NCBI GenBank assembly: GCA_028023455.1
Contig: JAQFVV010012423.1
Coordinates: 2,801,273-2,865,272, forward strand
Reading direction: 5' to 3'
Length of the DNA: 64,000 nucleotides
Source: Epiperipatus broadwayi
Taxonomy: Eukaryota; Onychophora; Udeonychophora; Euonychophora; Peripatidae
The notes beneath the pieces were generated by a model. The model did not search any database, was not told the origin of the DNA, and saw only the letters and a program-made list of their open reading frames with translations. Positions 50,400-62,972 of the stretch are shown piece by piece. Made by a program: the position numbers and the translations under genes. Within the stretch, counting starts at the first letter, position 1. Each line of letters opens with the position of its first letter.

Positions 50400-51135
50400 T
50401 TAATTACAGACTCACGTAAATACAAACACATGTAAAAAAATGTAAATATGTATCTAATATTACAAAATATGAAAACAAATAGACACTTGTATTTACCATA
50501 TATTTTAAAATGACTATATTCTGCTTGCCATTGTTAGTGATGTGTAGCTCCTGGTTCTAGATTGAACTATGAAAAAAAAAAGACTGCAATGACCCTTATT
50601 TGGTTTCTACCATTTCCAACTATATTTTGGCCAGCCTACCTCTTGAGTAGGTTCAGTAACATTTGTGGCTGTGCTATTACAGCTTGCCTCATGGCAATGT
50701 TTGGTTCTATTAGATTCCATTTCTGAATGTGCACTTGCCTCACTGCAGCAACTATTTAGCTTAACTACTATGGTCTGGAAAATGAATATTCTATCTTTCA
50801 ACCTTGTGATAGTAGTTCTTGAGATTGTGAATGCTGCCATTCAGGTTTGACATTAAATCTCTGAAAAATATGCATGGAAAATGTGAATTCTGTTTTTCAC
50901 CTTTTTGACAGTAGTTTTTGGCACTATCTTCAAAAAGACTGACTATTGCCAGATCTTCATCCTTAATGAAAACATTTGTATTCAGTGATCATCATTGACC
51001 ATTGGCCCATTCTTTCCATTGGTAGTGTGTTGTTTATCTGTATACACGTAGATTTATGGTGATGAATGATCAATCTGATATAGCTAAGAGAAATCTGGAC
51101 TAGTCCATTATTTGAAGTCAAAGTGAGATATGGAA
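50400..51135 (-). repeat. Dispersed LTR-like repeat, copy 3
   Basis: Direct-orientation copy of 46060-46900, with about 75-80% shared bases by eye, starting near 'acaaacacatgtaaa' and ending near 'ggactagtccattattt'. No gypsy coding remnant is seen next to it, so it behaves like a solitary LTR. Confidence 0.7.
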
Positions 51136-51317
51136 TATATTGCACAAGTTGTTATATTTTTAACAGGCATGTAACATTATATTTTATCTCCAAGTTACAT
51201 GTAAAACTTCATCTAATTGATAAGATCTGATTGAGTTAAGCATGTTTTAGAAGATATAAATAAGAATGTCTGAAATGTATAAAAATGAGACAGAACAATA
51301 GTTGTGGTTACTAAATC

Positions 51318-51382
51318 TACACACACACACAGCCCTATATATATATATATCTACACACACACAGCCCTATATATATATATAT
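51318..51382. repeat. Duplicated AC/TA compound microsatellite
   Basis: The unit 'ctacacacacacacagccct' followed by a TA run occurs twice in tandem. Confidence 0.85.
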
Positions 51383-51415
51383 CGGGCTATTATGTGGGAC
51401 TATCTGTTATACTGT

Positions 51416-52200
51416 CATATTAGAAAACTTACAAACAGATTTTAATAGATAGTAATCAATGAAAACAGCAAACTGTAAGTGCTTTATTCTTCTAAATAGA
51501 GACTAAATCACTACAGTATTTATTTATGGTTTAAGAGGGAAAGTTCACAATTTTTCATCTTTTCATTAGTAATAATAACCTTTTATTGATCAGTTAGATG
51601 TTAAAAATTAATAATTGTTAACAGATGTAATTGTTTAAATAATTTAATATGTGGCAATATTCATTCTTTTCTATTTTCATATTAGAAAAAAATATCACAT
51701 TTTAATAGACAGCATCCAATGAAAATATTACATTGTAAATGCTTCTTGCAATCAAAAGTGTATCTTTTCTAAATGCAACCTCTTGGTGTTGTATAGAGGC
51801 TAAAACGCTACAACATTTATTTATGATTTAAGAAAAGAAAGTTCACAACCTTTCACACATACCTTAGTAATAATTAACATCTGACAGTAATTTTTTTAAT
51901 ATGAAAATATAATAGATGTTTCCACTTATTAATATATTTAAACAATTATGCCTATTAAAAATTATTAATTTATAACATATAACAGATCATTGGTACAATC
52001 TATTATTACTAAGGAATATGTAAAAAGTTGTGATCTTTTTTCCTTAAATTATAAGTGTTTTAGTCTCTATATAACACCAATGAATTGCATTTAGAAGATA
52101 TATCCTTTTGACTGCAGAAAGCATTTATAGTTTACTATTTTCATTGAATACTGACTATTAATATTTGATGGTATTTTTTCTAAAATATAACAGATATGTT
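51416..52200. repeat. Foldback cluster: two direct arms, one inverted arm
   Basis: A unit at 51430-51590 is repeated directly at 51680-51885 and then in reverse complement at about 52003-52187. Landmarks are 'tttattta.g.tttaag.g.aaagttcacaa' and 'ccaatgaaaat'. The last two form a hairpin with about 185-base arms and a 120-base loop. The short loop and the 52190-52250 flank also share 'agat.tgttcaca..ttaa' in direct orientation. No protein is encoded. Confidence 0.75.
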
Positions 52201-52261
52201 CACATATTAAAATATTTAAACAATACATTTATTAAAAATTATAAATATGTATTGAATTAAA

Positions 52262-52648
52262 TATATATGGATATTATTATATAAATATAAGGAGATAATG
52301 TCCATTAAATAGAGAAAGACTTTAACCTTTGATGACATTAAAACACCATCAATTACTACTAATTGACAATTCCTGAGGTAAAGCAGGTTTTTCTCATAAT
52401 AGCTCTTTTGTTGGGGGTCTTTAAAAAAGGGGTTATCTTTTACTTTAAATACAAGTTTTTAAGGTAAAATAAGACCTCTTTTGCTTTAAAAACCCCCCAA
52501 AAAGAGCTATTATGAAAAAAACTTTGTTTTATCTCAGTAATTGTCAATTAGTAGTAATTTATAGTTTCTAGTAACATTAAAAGTTAAAGTATTTCTTTAT
52601 TTAATGGATATTATCTCTTCACATTTACATAGTAAAATCCATATAAAT
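52262..52648. repeat. Foldback with about 165-base arms
   Basis: Left arm 52262-52435 is the reverse complement of right arm 52485-52648. Shared blocks are 'gagataat.tccattaaata', 'actaattgacaatt' and 'cataatagctctttt'. The loop of about 45 bases is G/A-rich and also pairs partly. Another copy of the right arm lies at 52786-52950. Confidence 0.85.
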
Positions 52649-52785
52649 TCCTAATTCAACATATATAACTCTCTGGAGAAGTTAAAATATTATTTGCAGA
52701 ATGTCAAGAAAGATATTAATCTTTTACATTATGACTCATAATAAATAGCTTTCTGGATTTAAACCCATATAAAAAACTTGGATTT

Positions 52786-52949
52786 AGAGTAAAAAAGGAC
52801 CATTTTGCTTTAAAGACTCCCAAAAAAAGAGTTAGTATAAGAGAAACTTGCTTTTCCTCAGGACTTGTCAATTAGTAATAATTGATAGTTTCTCAGTGAC
52901 ATCAAAAGTTAAAGTGTTTTCTATTTAATAGATATTATCTCCTCATATG

Positions 52950-52950
<1 letters not shown>
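52786..52950. repeat. Solo arm of the preceding foldback
   Basis: Direct copy of the right arm 52485-52648 ('gactcccaaaaaaagagtta', 'cttgtcaattagtaataatt', 'ttaatagatattatctcc'). It runs straight into the tetranucleotide array at 52950. Confidence 0.8.
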
Positions 52951-53424
<474 letters not shown>

Positions 53425-53458
53425 AAGATAAAAGAGATTAATACCATAGGCAATATGT

Positions 53459-54189
53459 AATATATAAACAAGTAAATAATAATTACTATATGGCAAAATA
53501 AGTATAAAATAAATTTATTAATCTGCTAAATGGGGTTTTAGATATGGAGTATCTTTGTTAAAGCATTTCTGAGAGAGAGAGAGTTAGCAAAATGTATCAA
53601 CATTTCTGCTAGCTTATAAAGATAGTTACACTGAGTGTAAATTTTAATGAATTTGCATGTTGACATATGTGATAATTGTATGAACAAAGCAACAAAGCTC
53701 CACCTATGTTATCAGATTGAATGACAAGTGTTTGTTAAGGGGAACGCTATTCACTCTAATATTTATTGCATTGACAGAGTTGATTGCTGGCCATTCTTTT
53801 AAACTTGCTGTTGCTAAAGTCATTCACCTCAAAAGCAATAACAAGAAAAGAAAAATTAAGGACATTTGGAACATATTCTACTCTGCCAATGTCCATAAAC
53901 ATTAGAGCCAATAGTGCTCCCTTTAACAAACACTAATCATTCAATCTGACAACATACGTGGAGCTTCATTATTATGTCCTTACAATTATCACATATGCAA
54001 ATTCATTAAAATTTATGCACAGTGTGATTATCTTTACATATAGGTGGAAACACTGATACATTTTTCTAATTCTCTCTCAGTCATGCTTTGACAAAGATAA
54101 TCTGTCTCAAAAACCTGGTTTAGCAAATAATAAATGTATTTTATGCTTATTTTGTCTTACTGTAATTATTATTTACTTATTTCTATATT
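53459..54189. repeat. Large foldback, about 290-base arms, 145-base loop
   Basis: Left arm 53459-53760 pairs with right arm 53905-54189 almost throughout. Matching blocks from outside inward are 'aagtaaataataattac', 'aaaataag.ataaaat', 'tctttgt.aaagca', 'attttaatgaatttgcat', 'cagattgaatga' and 'agtgtttgttaa'. The left arm touches the microsatellite end. The loop (53761-53904) reads open on the plus strand but only as part of a 62-codon frame with no motif. This is a TIR-type or foldback transposon; the target duplication could not be seen. Confidence 0.85.
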
Positions 54190-54456
54190 AATAAAAAAAT
54201 CTGTAATAAAACTAATGTATTGATTATTGTAGAAATATTATATGGAAAAGCAATTTTAGATAATAGTTTCAGATGCTATAAATTATGGCTAATTCAAATT
54301 GAACCTGCTACATACACAATATAAACATTACAAATAATTATTCTACCAAACACAGGTTTTGATAATAATAGGCTAATTAAAAAGTAAAATTATAATTGAA
54401 AAATAATAAAAATAAAATTAATGATAAGATAACTGAAAATAAAATAGGAATGTGGA

Positions 54457-54527
54457 TATATATATATTGTAACGATATATAAATATGCCATTATATATAT
54501 ATTGTAACGATATATAAATATGCCATT
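54457..54527. repeat. 35-base tandem duplication
   Basis: Two adjacent nearly identical units containing 'attgtaacgatatataaata' and ending 'tgccatt'. Confidence 0.9.
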
Positions 54528-54970
54528 ACATTAATTTAAAATAAAAACTAAGTTCACAAATAAAAATAAATTTATTAATAATCTAAAAGCTAAAAAAAAA
54601 TTAAAGAGTTGTTAAACATATATTCACACAGATGCAAAACTTTAAAAATTTTTTTTTTAATAAATAAAAGTATTTGAACATATTTTTTTAGAAAAAAGTA
54701 CAAGATCTAAAGATAAAATATTTTTGTAAATGGAAATGATTGTTTTATAAATTAATTGAAAAGAAAACTGGCCCTTGGGCTCTTATATAATTAAAAAGTC
54801 AGAGGATAAGATAGATAAGAGAATAAAAAGAATTAGTTTGACCAATGGAAGCACCAAGCCTCAGCCCGGACCCGAATGAAAATGATGGATTACTGATATT
54901 TTGTTGGTTGAATCTGTGTGAATACTATAAAAAGAGAAATATTGAGTTTCCTGACAGTTACAGCTTGATT

Positions 54971-55286
54971 GTTTTTGAGAGTTGTGATAGGACGCACATA
55001 TCACACTCTCTATTTTAGAAAAAAAATGAAATGACTGTGATTCCAAAATGAAACCAGCTTAGATCACCTCCATAACATTAAACTGGTCTTCCAATGGAGA
55101 TGCCACGGGAATTAGAAACAGAAACCTGGTTTTTGAGAGTTGTGATAGGATGCACATATCACACTCTCTATTTTAGAAAAAAAATGAAATGACTGTGATT
55201 CCAAAATGAAACCAGCTTAGATCGCCTCCATAACATCAAACTGGTCTTCCAATGGAGATGCCACGGGAATTAGAAACAGAAACCTG
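54971..55286. repeat. Recent 158-base tandem duplication
   Basis: Units 54971-55128 and 55129-55286 differ at only about three positions by eye. The unit holds a small internal inverted pair 'gagagttgtgata' / 'tatcacactctc'. It is less AT-rich than the flanks. I see no exon or transposon domain. Confidence 0.95.
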
Positions 55287-55519
55287 GACTCTTCTACCAT
55301 GAGCTATGAACTTTACAAATTAACAACTAAAAGTAATTAAGAACTTTAAAAATTTGATCAGCTAATCTAAATTTTAAAAAGGAACTTTTATCTGACTTAT
55401 GTTTTAAATTAATTATAAATGTTTAATTTTTACATATTTGTTTGCTAAAAAAAAATCATTTCCATTTTATTATTTTTTATTTGTATTAATATTTATTGTT
55501 TGAATTATTTAAATGCATA

Positions 55520-56345
55520 AATTTAAGTTGGGTATGGACATTGCATGGATTCGTTAGCAGTTAATGATGTTGTGGTTTTCATATTCGATTAGAATATATA
55601 AGTCATCGATGTCAATGCGGCATCTTATGATGAATGCCATTGGGTTTCTTGTATTCCCTCTGCAATTGATGTTATCGATGACTTTGTATTTTGATCGATT
55701 GTTTATTTTGAAATGTTTTTAACCGTGAAATCTATGCAGCCGATCTATATTCAACATTATAAAACAAATTTTATAAAATTCATCTGTGCGAACGTATATA
55801 AATGTTAAATTTAAGTTGGGTGTGAATGGCTATATAGATTTGTAAAGTTATATATGGTTTAAGGGAGGGTAATCTTAGGTTATTTGTTTCATAGTTAAAT
55901 TGGGTCAATGGATTAGATGTATTGATGTAATTAGTAAATGTAGCATGAGATCTGCTATGGGCAGGATTGCATATATATGCCGCACACCCCCTGTTTGCCT
56001 ATTGGAATTGGATAATAAGATGGAAGACATGGTCCATTCCTATGAAGTTTTTTGTTTATTGTTCTTCTCGCCAGCAGATGTAGCATTCCTGTTTGGTTGA
56101 GAGACAATGTCTTCTCTAACTCTACTTACTGTTCAGATATACATTCCTGACAGTATAGTATTTTGTGCTGTTGTATTCATGCTGCATTGAATACATCAAT
56201 GTATCAGATGGATTGACACCGGTTTGACTGCAAACTTTTGGCCTAAGGTTAAATAAGGGATATAATATTTTCTTTTCAAATGCAGATCTATGTAGTCTAT
56301 TCATACTCGACGATCTTAATAAAAATATTAAATTCATTCATACTC
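55520..56345 (-). repeat. Diverged tandem repeat with coding-like minus strand
   Basis: Two unequal units end (plus coordinates) with 'aatttaagttgggt.tg' at 55524 and 55809. Each starts on the minus strand with a related segment, 'MNRLHRSAFEKK' (56300) and 'IDRLHRFHG.KHFK' (55760). Open minus-strand stretches include 71 codons at 56337-56122 and a roughly 42-codon stretch near 55690-55560 reading 'NPMAFIIRCRIDIDDLYIL'. I do not recognise the family; a degenerate retroelement or a small repeated gene is possible. A short direct repeat 'ttcatactcgacgatctta' caps the block at 56304-56355. Confidence 0.5.
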
Positions 56346-56355
56346 AACAATCTTA

Positions 56356-57929
56356 AAATAAAAATTTAAATTAAAAATTAATATAAAAATCTAAATAATA
56401 AATGTTATTCCTCAAATTTAAAATGATTATATATGTGTGTAAATAAATATTGTTTGTGTGTTAATTACTGGCGGTGGCTTTTATTTTTTTATATGTAAGA
56501 TATAAATTAAAAATATAGATTATTATCTCTGCGTCTCCACTGAGCTAGTGACAATGGGCTAACGATCTAAATATAAAATAAAGTGGGATCTTAACTGCAT
56601 AGCTGCCTACTTTATAAATTTTTCTTGGTTCACATGCCTAGATGGTGCCCTTGTAGTGCAGATTACAGTAAGATTCGATCTTCACTTTCTTTTGGGTTGT
56701 TATAATATATATATATATTGATGAAACCGGCTTCCTCATTGGAAAATTTAAAAGAACACAAAGTAATGATTAAGAAAAATATGTGACTAAATAGTTGACC
56801 ACACTCAATCTATAAGTATTCTGTATGGACATAATTATATTTGATCTAATAGAAAAAATAAGAAAAAAGCAATTAATTTAAAAATAGTGTGCATGAAACT
56901 TATAATTAACTTCATCAGTGAATATAGTCTGGTAATCCATAATGTTTGTAAACTACTAATGAATTTTACCCTTAAAACAAAAAAAATGAAGAAATCAGGA
57001 GGATCATCATGGATATGTATATAAAATCTTCTACTAATTATTGTCTTTGGTGAACAGATTACTTGGTTAGAGGGTTACCATAAATTTCTTATTCATGAAT
57101 TTGAAAATAAAGAAATTAATTTCTTGCTGTGCTAAGACTAATGACAGGCTTTCCAGGTTAAAGATTGTGCAATGATCTTTAGATATAAAGGCCAACTGTA
57201 AATTTAGTATAAACAGTTTTGGCCTAAGAGTTACTGTTATATTTTAGGACAGAATGTTGATTCATCAAAGGCTAGGTACTATTTCTAATGCAATCAAATT
57301 TTTTCAGTTAGCTTCTTTTCCTTCTAACCTTCATTTATGTTATTGCAGGACCTGATCATTGTGAGTTTCTCATCAATGCAATTAGACATCTCTTTATATT
57401 AACAGTCATTTCTGAGTATAATTATTTTTTCCTTTTAATCTCTCTTTTAAATCAAGCCCTTGAAAATTAAGAAAGCAATGACAATGTCAGGCTTAGTAGG
57501 GTGACAGTCTTTAGTTCTGGTTTTTATCTTGAGATCATTGTCAGTTTGGAATTGGATTTGAGGCAGATAGAAGTTTAAGCTGATACATATTATATATTTA
57601 GGCAGCCCTATTTAGAGATCTCTAACTTCCATAGAAGTTAAAGTAGTCTTGGAGTGTGTCTAAAAACAGCTGGTCTCACACAATCAGATTAGTGCTTGGA
57701 AGATTACTCATTATAGAAAGAAAGCAGAAGGCAGTTGTACTAATATAAGTAAATATCATAAATCAATTTTTTTCTAAATCTACAGGGAATGAAAAATTTA
57801 CTTCACATAAAGTTTTCAAGATTATAATGGTATTGTTGGCAAAAGAGCTGTTAAAAGTTAAGAATATTATAATTATTCTTAATGACTCATCTCAAAAAAA
57901 AAAAGAAAATTTAATAATAAATTGATACA
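56356..57929. other. Mixed AT-rich DNA, nothing firmly recognised
   Basis: The patch 56525-56700 is less AT-rich and may be an old repeat. Sequence from about 57100 onward could be the 5' part of the LINE at 57930, but no motif supports this. Confidence 0.35.
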
Positions 57930-59330
57930 AGATTTTTGGAAAGTCAGGACAGTTTGTGAAAAAAAAAAAGCATGGTGTTGAATTTGCTCTATAATGTTTC
58001 ATTACCTTTTATTTTTTGGAATTTCTCATTGTATCCATGAAGGGCTGATAGTGTTAAAACTTACTTTGCACAAAAGTTAAAGCCTATGCTTCAGATTGAG
58101 AGAAGACATTTTTTGTTAGCATATTACAGCAAAACTATCAAAAGATTATTATTTTTGGAGACTTTAATATACAGATAGTATAAATAATAGACTTTGATCA
58201 AAAGTTAATAGAAACAATGGTATTAATACTGCAAAATTCAAATAGTTATAGTTATAATTGAATTTTTGCACAACACATGAAATGCTATTATAAATCCTTT
58301 GTTAAGGCAGAAAAAATATTATAAAGAAACATGGATGAATCCATAGTCAAAATAATGACATTTAATAGATTGCATTATAGTTAGAAGTCAGAATCCACAA
58401 AAGGTCCCACAAGATTAACACTTGCAAATGCAGATTATTGGACAGGTCATACATTAGTATAATCCAAAATAGTTGAATTTAAAATAGATTTTCCAATCTT
58501 ATTTACAAGAAAATTTATTTTTAGTTCTTTAGAAAAATGTTTTATATATTCTAAATTTAACAGCTTTTAAACAATAAAATCACTGAATTAGATCTTCAGG
58601 AATGTCTTATTACTGAAGCTAAGAATTTTCTTAAAGGATGTGTTACTATTCTTAGGTTTACTGAAAATAATAATCATGATCTGTTTTGTGACAGTGATTT
58701 TACCATTAGTAATTTCATGAAAAAACATGGGGCATTTTCTGCTTGGCAAAATATTAGATTAAAAGACACACTAATAAGAAGTATGACTGGTTTTGTGACA
58801 ATGATCTTATTATTAGTGGCATTTTCTAATTGGCAGAATAATTCAGTTAATGCAGAACTACACAATAAGTGTAGACATCTGGAAGCAGAAGTTCAGTGAC
58901 TGAGAAGAAGACTTTGATGGATTAAAATTATAAAAAAATGATACAGACATTTAATGATTGTGGTCATTTTAAATCTTCTTTCATGCATTGAAAGTACCAT
59001 ATACGCTGGGAAAATGTTATCGCAGTTTTATTAAATCCAGAAATAGCTCTTTTATATATGATAACATATGATGTTTTGAATGGGTAAAAGAAGTATTATG
59101 ATCATTTTTTGAATATAGTACTTGGAAAGGATAATTTTGATTATTTTTTGAATAATAGTACAAGAATTGAGATAACTTTTAATGATATATCTATTTTACC
59201 TACTCATTTAAATTTGGACAAAGATATCCAGTTTAATAAAATCAAAATATCACTTTGTAATATTAAAATTGGAAAAGCTGCAGCTACTATTAAAATACTG
59301 GATAAGTTTTAAAACATGATGGTAATATTT
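57930..59330 (+). pseudogene. LINE endonuclease/RT N-terminal half, decayed
   Basis: The motif order is that of a common animal LINE ORF2. 'KKHGVEFAL' (57970) is followed by 'ADSVKTYFAQKL' (58048), then 'IIFGDFNI' (58150), the G-D-F-N of an APE-type endonuclease. 'TWMNP.SK..HLIDCIIVR' (58330-58390) matches the W-x-x-P-x-S...H-L-x-D-Y block. 'ADYWTGHTLV' (58435-58455) carries the terminal His, and 'DLFCDSDFTIS' follows at 58680. 'ISLCNIKIGKAA' (59250) leads toward the RT entry. Every block is separated by stops or shifts. The segment 'D.FCD.D..IS...AFS.WQN' is duplicated in tandem (58675-58850). RT catalytic residues are not reached, so the element is truncated at both ends. Confidence 0.75.
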
Positions 59331-59937
59331 ATAAGGTTAAAAAATATTGTAATATTTTAGGAATCTTTAGAATCATGAAGTTCAGCTGTTATTTAGTAAT
59401 TTACATTTTTAAAGAATTATTTAGATTTGCATAAAATCAGTTTATATAACTATATATATATGTATTTGTCTGCAACTAACCATAAGTTTAGTATCTATGT
59501 CAAGATGTATCAGTCTGAAGCTTATATAATTTGTAATTTTGTTGTCAAAAGAACAACAGTGCTAAAAACGTATAAGTAATTAAAAAAAATATTAGAATAA
59601 GAAGTTTTAGACATCTTATAATTAAGTTTATGTATACATAAATTATAATTCCTAAATACTTCATTATAATGTCAAATATTTTAAAGACTTATCTTCATTT
59701 TAAGTTTTATTGTTTCACGTTAGATCTTTACGAGTGCTGAATTTTTCAAGCATTTGTAATTGGATATGATATATAGCATACATAAATTTAGTTGCAGTGA
59801 GTATAAAAATTTATCTATATTATTTTAAATTTCGTTTTTAATTATCTTATAAAAAATATATAGTTAAAAGATGCTTTTTATAACGAAACAATAAATTCTT
59901 TATATTTTCAAATGTTTTAATCATAGAAAACAAAAAT

Positions 59938-60212
59938 ATTTAATAAACGGATGCGAAATATAAATAATGAAATTAACAACATAAATTAAGCAAAAATATT
60001 TCTATTTTTTTTTTTAATTCATAAAATTAAAACAATAATAGAAGTGATAAACAAGTTTGTTCTACACATTTGGATATATTTAATAAAAGGATGCGAAATA
60101 TAGATAATAAAATTAACAACATAAATTAAACAAAAATATTTCTACCTTTTTTAATTCATAAAATTAAAACAATAATAATAGTGATAAACAAGTTTGTTTT
60201 ACACATTTTAAT
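59938..60212. repeat. Tandem duplication of a 135-base unit
   Basis: Units of about 135 bases at 59938-60073 and 60074-60212 are about 93% alike. Each contains 'ggatgcgaaatata.ataat', a T-run and 'gataaacaagtttgtt'. They differ mainly in the length of the T tract. Confidence 0.88.
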
Positions 60213-60529
60213 ATATTAAATTGGTATCATCAATTTTAAATAAAATGATTAATAGATCTAAGAATAATTTTTAGAATCATTAAGTTTATATGAAATTAGA
60301 TGTACCAAAGATTGCGGCCCTACATATATTAGAAAGTTCAGATACTTCTGCTTTAATTTGTTATATAAAAGAAAGAAATCTAAGCTAATGATTGATAACC
60401 AGAATATATATTTCGTGACCATAAAATAAATGCATTGCAGTAAAATTTTTCAACTTTATTATGAACACATTAATTATAAAAGAAACTTCACATGATCGCC
60501 ATTACTTGTGCTTGCTCATAACTGTTATA

Positions 60530-60655
60530 AAAACAGGCAAAACTCTCCATATAGTAGTGCCATTCAGTGGATTTTATGCACAAGCCTTCTGGCATTCATT
60601 GCTTACTTTGGCTTGCACTGAGTGACACTATTGTATGGAGAGTTTTGCCTGTTTT
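60530..60655. mobile_element. 126-base hairpin MITE
   Basis: Ends 'aaaacaggcaaaactctcca' and, in reverse complement, the same sequence; complementarity continues with few differences for about 38 bases (to 'tcagtg'). The centre holds 'gcacaagccttctggcattc'. It is compact and hairpin-shaped like a MITE. A related segment occurs in opposite orientation at 63600-63690. A clear target duplication is not visible; flanks are TTATAA and AATAAA. Confidence 0.75.
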
Positions 60656-60656
60656 A

Positions 60657-61198
60657 ATAAAAGAAACTTATTAGAAAAAGATAATATTAATAATAGTAAG
60701 CAGCAATTTAAAAAAATAACAAATGTCAAGATTCATTACATCTGGACTATCACATAATGAGCTTTACAAATTAAATTAAACATTGCTATAATTAAGTCAA
60801 ATATAGCTATTTCTAAATGCGCTGGCAATTAAATCCAGTAAAATTTAAGAATTTTTAAATATTTGAGAATTATCAAAAAACATTAGTATTTACAACCAAT
60901 GATTCAATTATAAAAGGAAATAAATATTATTAGATAAAAATCAAAGTATAAAAACTTGTGAAAACTTATCATATCTGTGAGTTGACTATCTAGTAAGTAT
61001 TGTTTTAGTCATATGTATTTTTTAAAGGAAGGATATGAAATAATTTGCCTTGCAGAAGTCTATTTGAAGTTATTTTATATCTAACCAATTATTTCCCATT
61101 TTAGTAATTTATTATATATTTTTAGAAGAGAAAATGAAATGACATCTCAGAATTTGATTTCCATAGATATAAATATAATAAAATTTTATATTGGTCAA
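60657..61198. other. AT-rich DNA, nothing recognised
   Basis: No supported feature. Confidence 0.4.
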
Positions 61199-61277
61199 GC
61201 ATTGGCAGCCGAGTGGTCAGCACAACTGCCTTACAAGCAGTTGTCCCGGGATTGCGAGTTCGCTTCCCGGCCGATGC
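61199..61277 (+). repeat. tRNA-Val-like SINE head or tRNA pseudogene
   Basis: A perfect 7-base acceptor stem is formed by 'gcattgg' and 'ccgatgc'. An anticodon stem 'aactgc'/'gcagtt' closes a 7-base loop 'cttacaa' with anticodon UAC (valine). A-box-like 'tggcagccgagtgg' and B-box-like 'gagttcgcttccc' pol III promoter elements are present. However, the D stem is reduced and the T arm does not fold into a normal 5-base stem with a TTC loop, so a functional tRNA is unlikely. An A-rich stretch follows, as behind a SINE head. No second copy is in the window. Confidence 0.6.
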
Positions 61278-62871
61278 TTTGACACATGAAAAAAATATTT
61301 ATATTTATATAATAATTTATTATATAATATAATGAATGTCTTAATAGCTCTAAACAAGTTTTTTTTGACAAATGCCACAAAAAGCTTATTTAGGGCTATT
61401 AGGATGCTCATTATATTACATTTATAAATACAAGATTGTTAAATTAAATCACATAATGTATGACTTGGTTTTCATACTATTATGTAATAATTATATTGAA
61501 AGGGAATTTTTATACATTTAAGCACAAATATATCTGCTTACATTAAGTAATTCTGAGTTATTGTAGCACATATTAAGATATATATTCAAATAAAATACTA
61601 TTAATCGAAAAGCTTTCATTTCAGAGCTTTGTTTTGGATTTGTGCAATTTTAAAGTTTCAATAATATATCTTTTACTTCTCCTATAAACACAAATATGGC
61701 TTAAAATAAAAATAAATGATTACTATTGTGCCAAGAATGTATTGGCACATATATAAAATAATTTTATCAAAAAAAAATATTAAAGTACGGAATCAACAAA
61801 TCAATAGATAAGTTATAAAAATCTCAAATTTCTTTATTAAATGAAATGTAGTTGTTTTTGCAAACGTAAAATAAATTAAAAAAGGCGAGGGGGAGTCTTC
61901 CTATAGGAAAAACTAAGAGTTCATAAAAGAAGTTAAAGAGTTTTATTATAAATTAAAAGCTAAAATATAAATCTCTTTTCATTCGAGTTTATTAGAATAA
62001 ATTATCCATGTGTGTAAATGTAAGCTTGTTAATAAAATATAAAATAAATGCGTGTATATGTGTGTGTTAAAATCATATTGAGAAAAACACATAAAAATAA
62101 ATGTTAAAATGGGAGTTAAAAAACATATATTTAAAAACACAGCGATGGGCTACTAATTAAAAGTATAAAAGCAACACGTGTGATGGCTACTACTAATTAA
62201 ACCATCTTCAAAAACATGAGATTATCAAAGAAATTTTGACAACAGATATTGCCAGAGGATATCAAAACAAAAACACTTCGCATATATAAATAGCCAAATT
62301 TTTATCGGACATTCAGTTTAGTCTAATCTAGAGATAACAGTGCTATTTATTATGTATCCAGAAATAGAAATGCAGTGCTGAGCAGCTTTTGGGAACATAC
62401 AATCTTACTTCAGCCCTTTGTCCGATAATATCAGCAAGATCTGACTGTCAAATAATATCTGTGTAACAGCTTGAAGAATCTCCATCAATATCTAATTGTC
62501 TCTAATAATAATAAAAGTGAATAATAATGAAACTCCTCAAGGAAACATCCCAGCCGACTGGAAATATTCTCACCTAAAGCAGTAACCAAAGAAAACAAAG
62601 TTCTACATCCATTCAAAATCGTAGGTAATAATATTTCATATTCTTATTTTTATAGTAGCCATCGCATTAATTCGTAAAACTCCAGAGACAAGTAATTTGA
62701 ACTCTATAAGTATGCATAAAATGAACTATTGATGTGCGTGTAAACATCAAATATTATTTATGCTTTCTCATAAGATATATTATAGTGTGTTAATTTAAAA
62801 TAAATGTTTAAAATTAGTAAATGTTAATTAAAATAAATGGTTCTTAAAACTTAAACTTTATTTGTCGGTCA
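61278..62871. other. AT-rich DNA with a less AT-rich patch
   Basis: The patch at 62100-62640 is somewhat less AT-rich but shows no exon with paired splice sites and no repeat partner. Confidence 0.35.
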
Positions 62872-62972
62872 ATTTTTTTTACCAATCTCTCTTACAATTC
62901 TTTTTACCATTCTTTTGTCAATTCTTTTTACCAATTCTTTTACCAATCTTTTATCAATTCTTTCACCACTAA
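62872..62972. repeat. Degenerate short tandem repeat
   Basis: About seven imperfect 13-16 base units of the type 'caattctttttac' in a row. Minisatellite-like. Confidence 0.7.

Noticed and set aside
53717-53905. 62-codon plus-strand frame in the foldback loop, as a transposase remnant
   Set aside because: It is too short, starts inside the arm and has no recognisable catalytic motif.
61199-61277. Functional tRNA-Val(UAC)
   Set aside because: The T arm does not form the normal 5-base stem and 7-base loop and the D stem is minimal; kept only as a SINE head or pseudogene.
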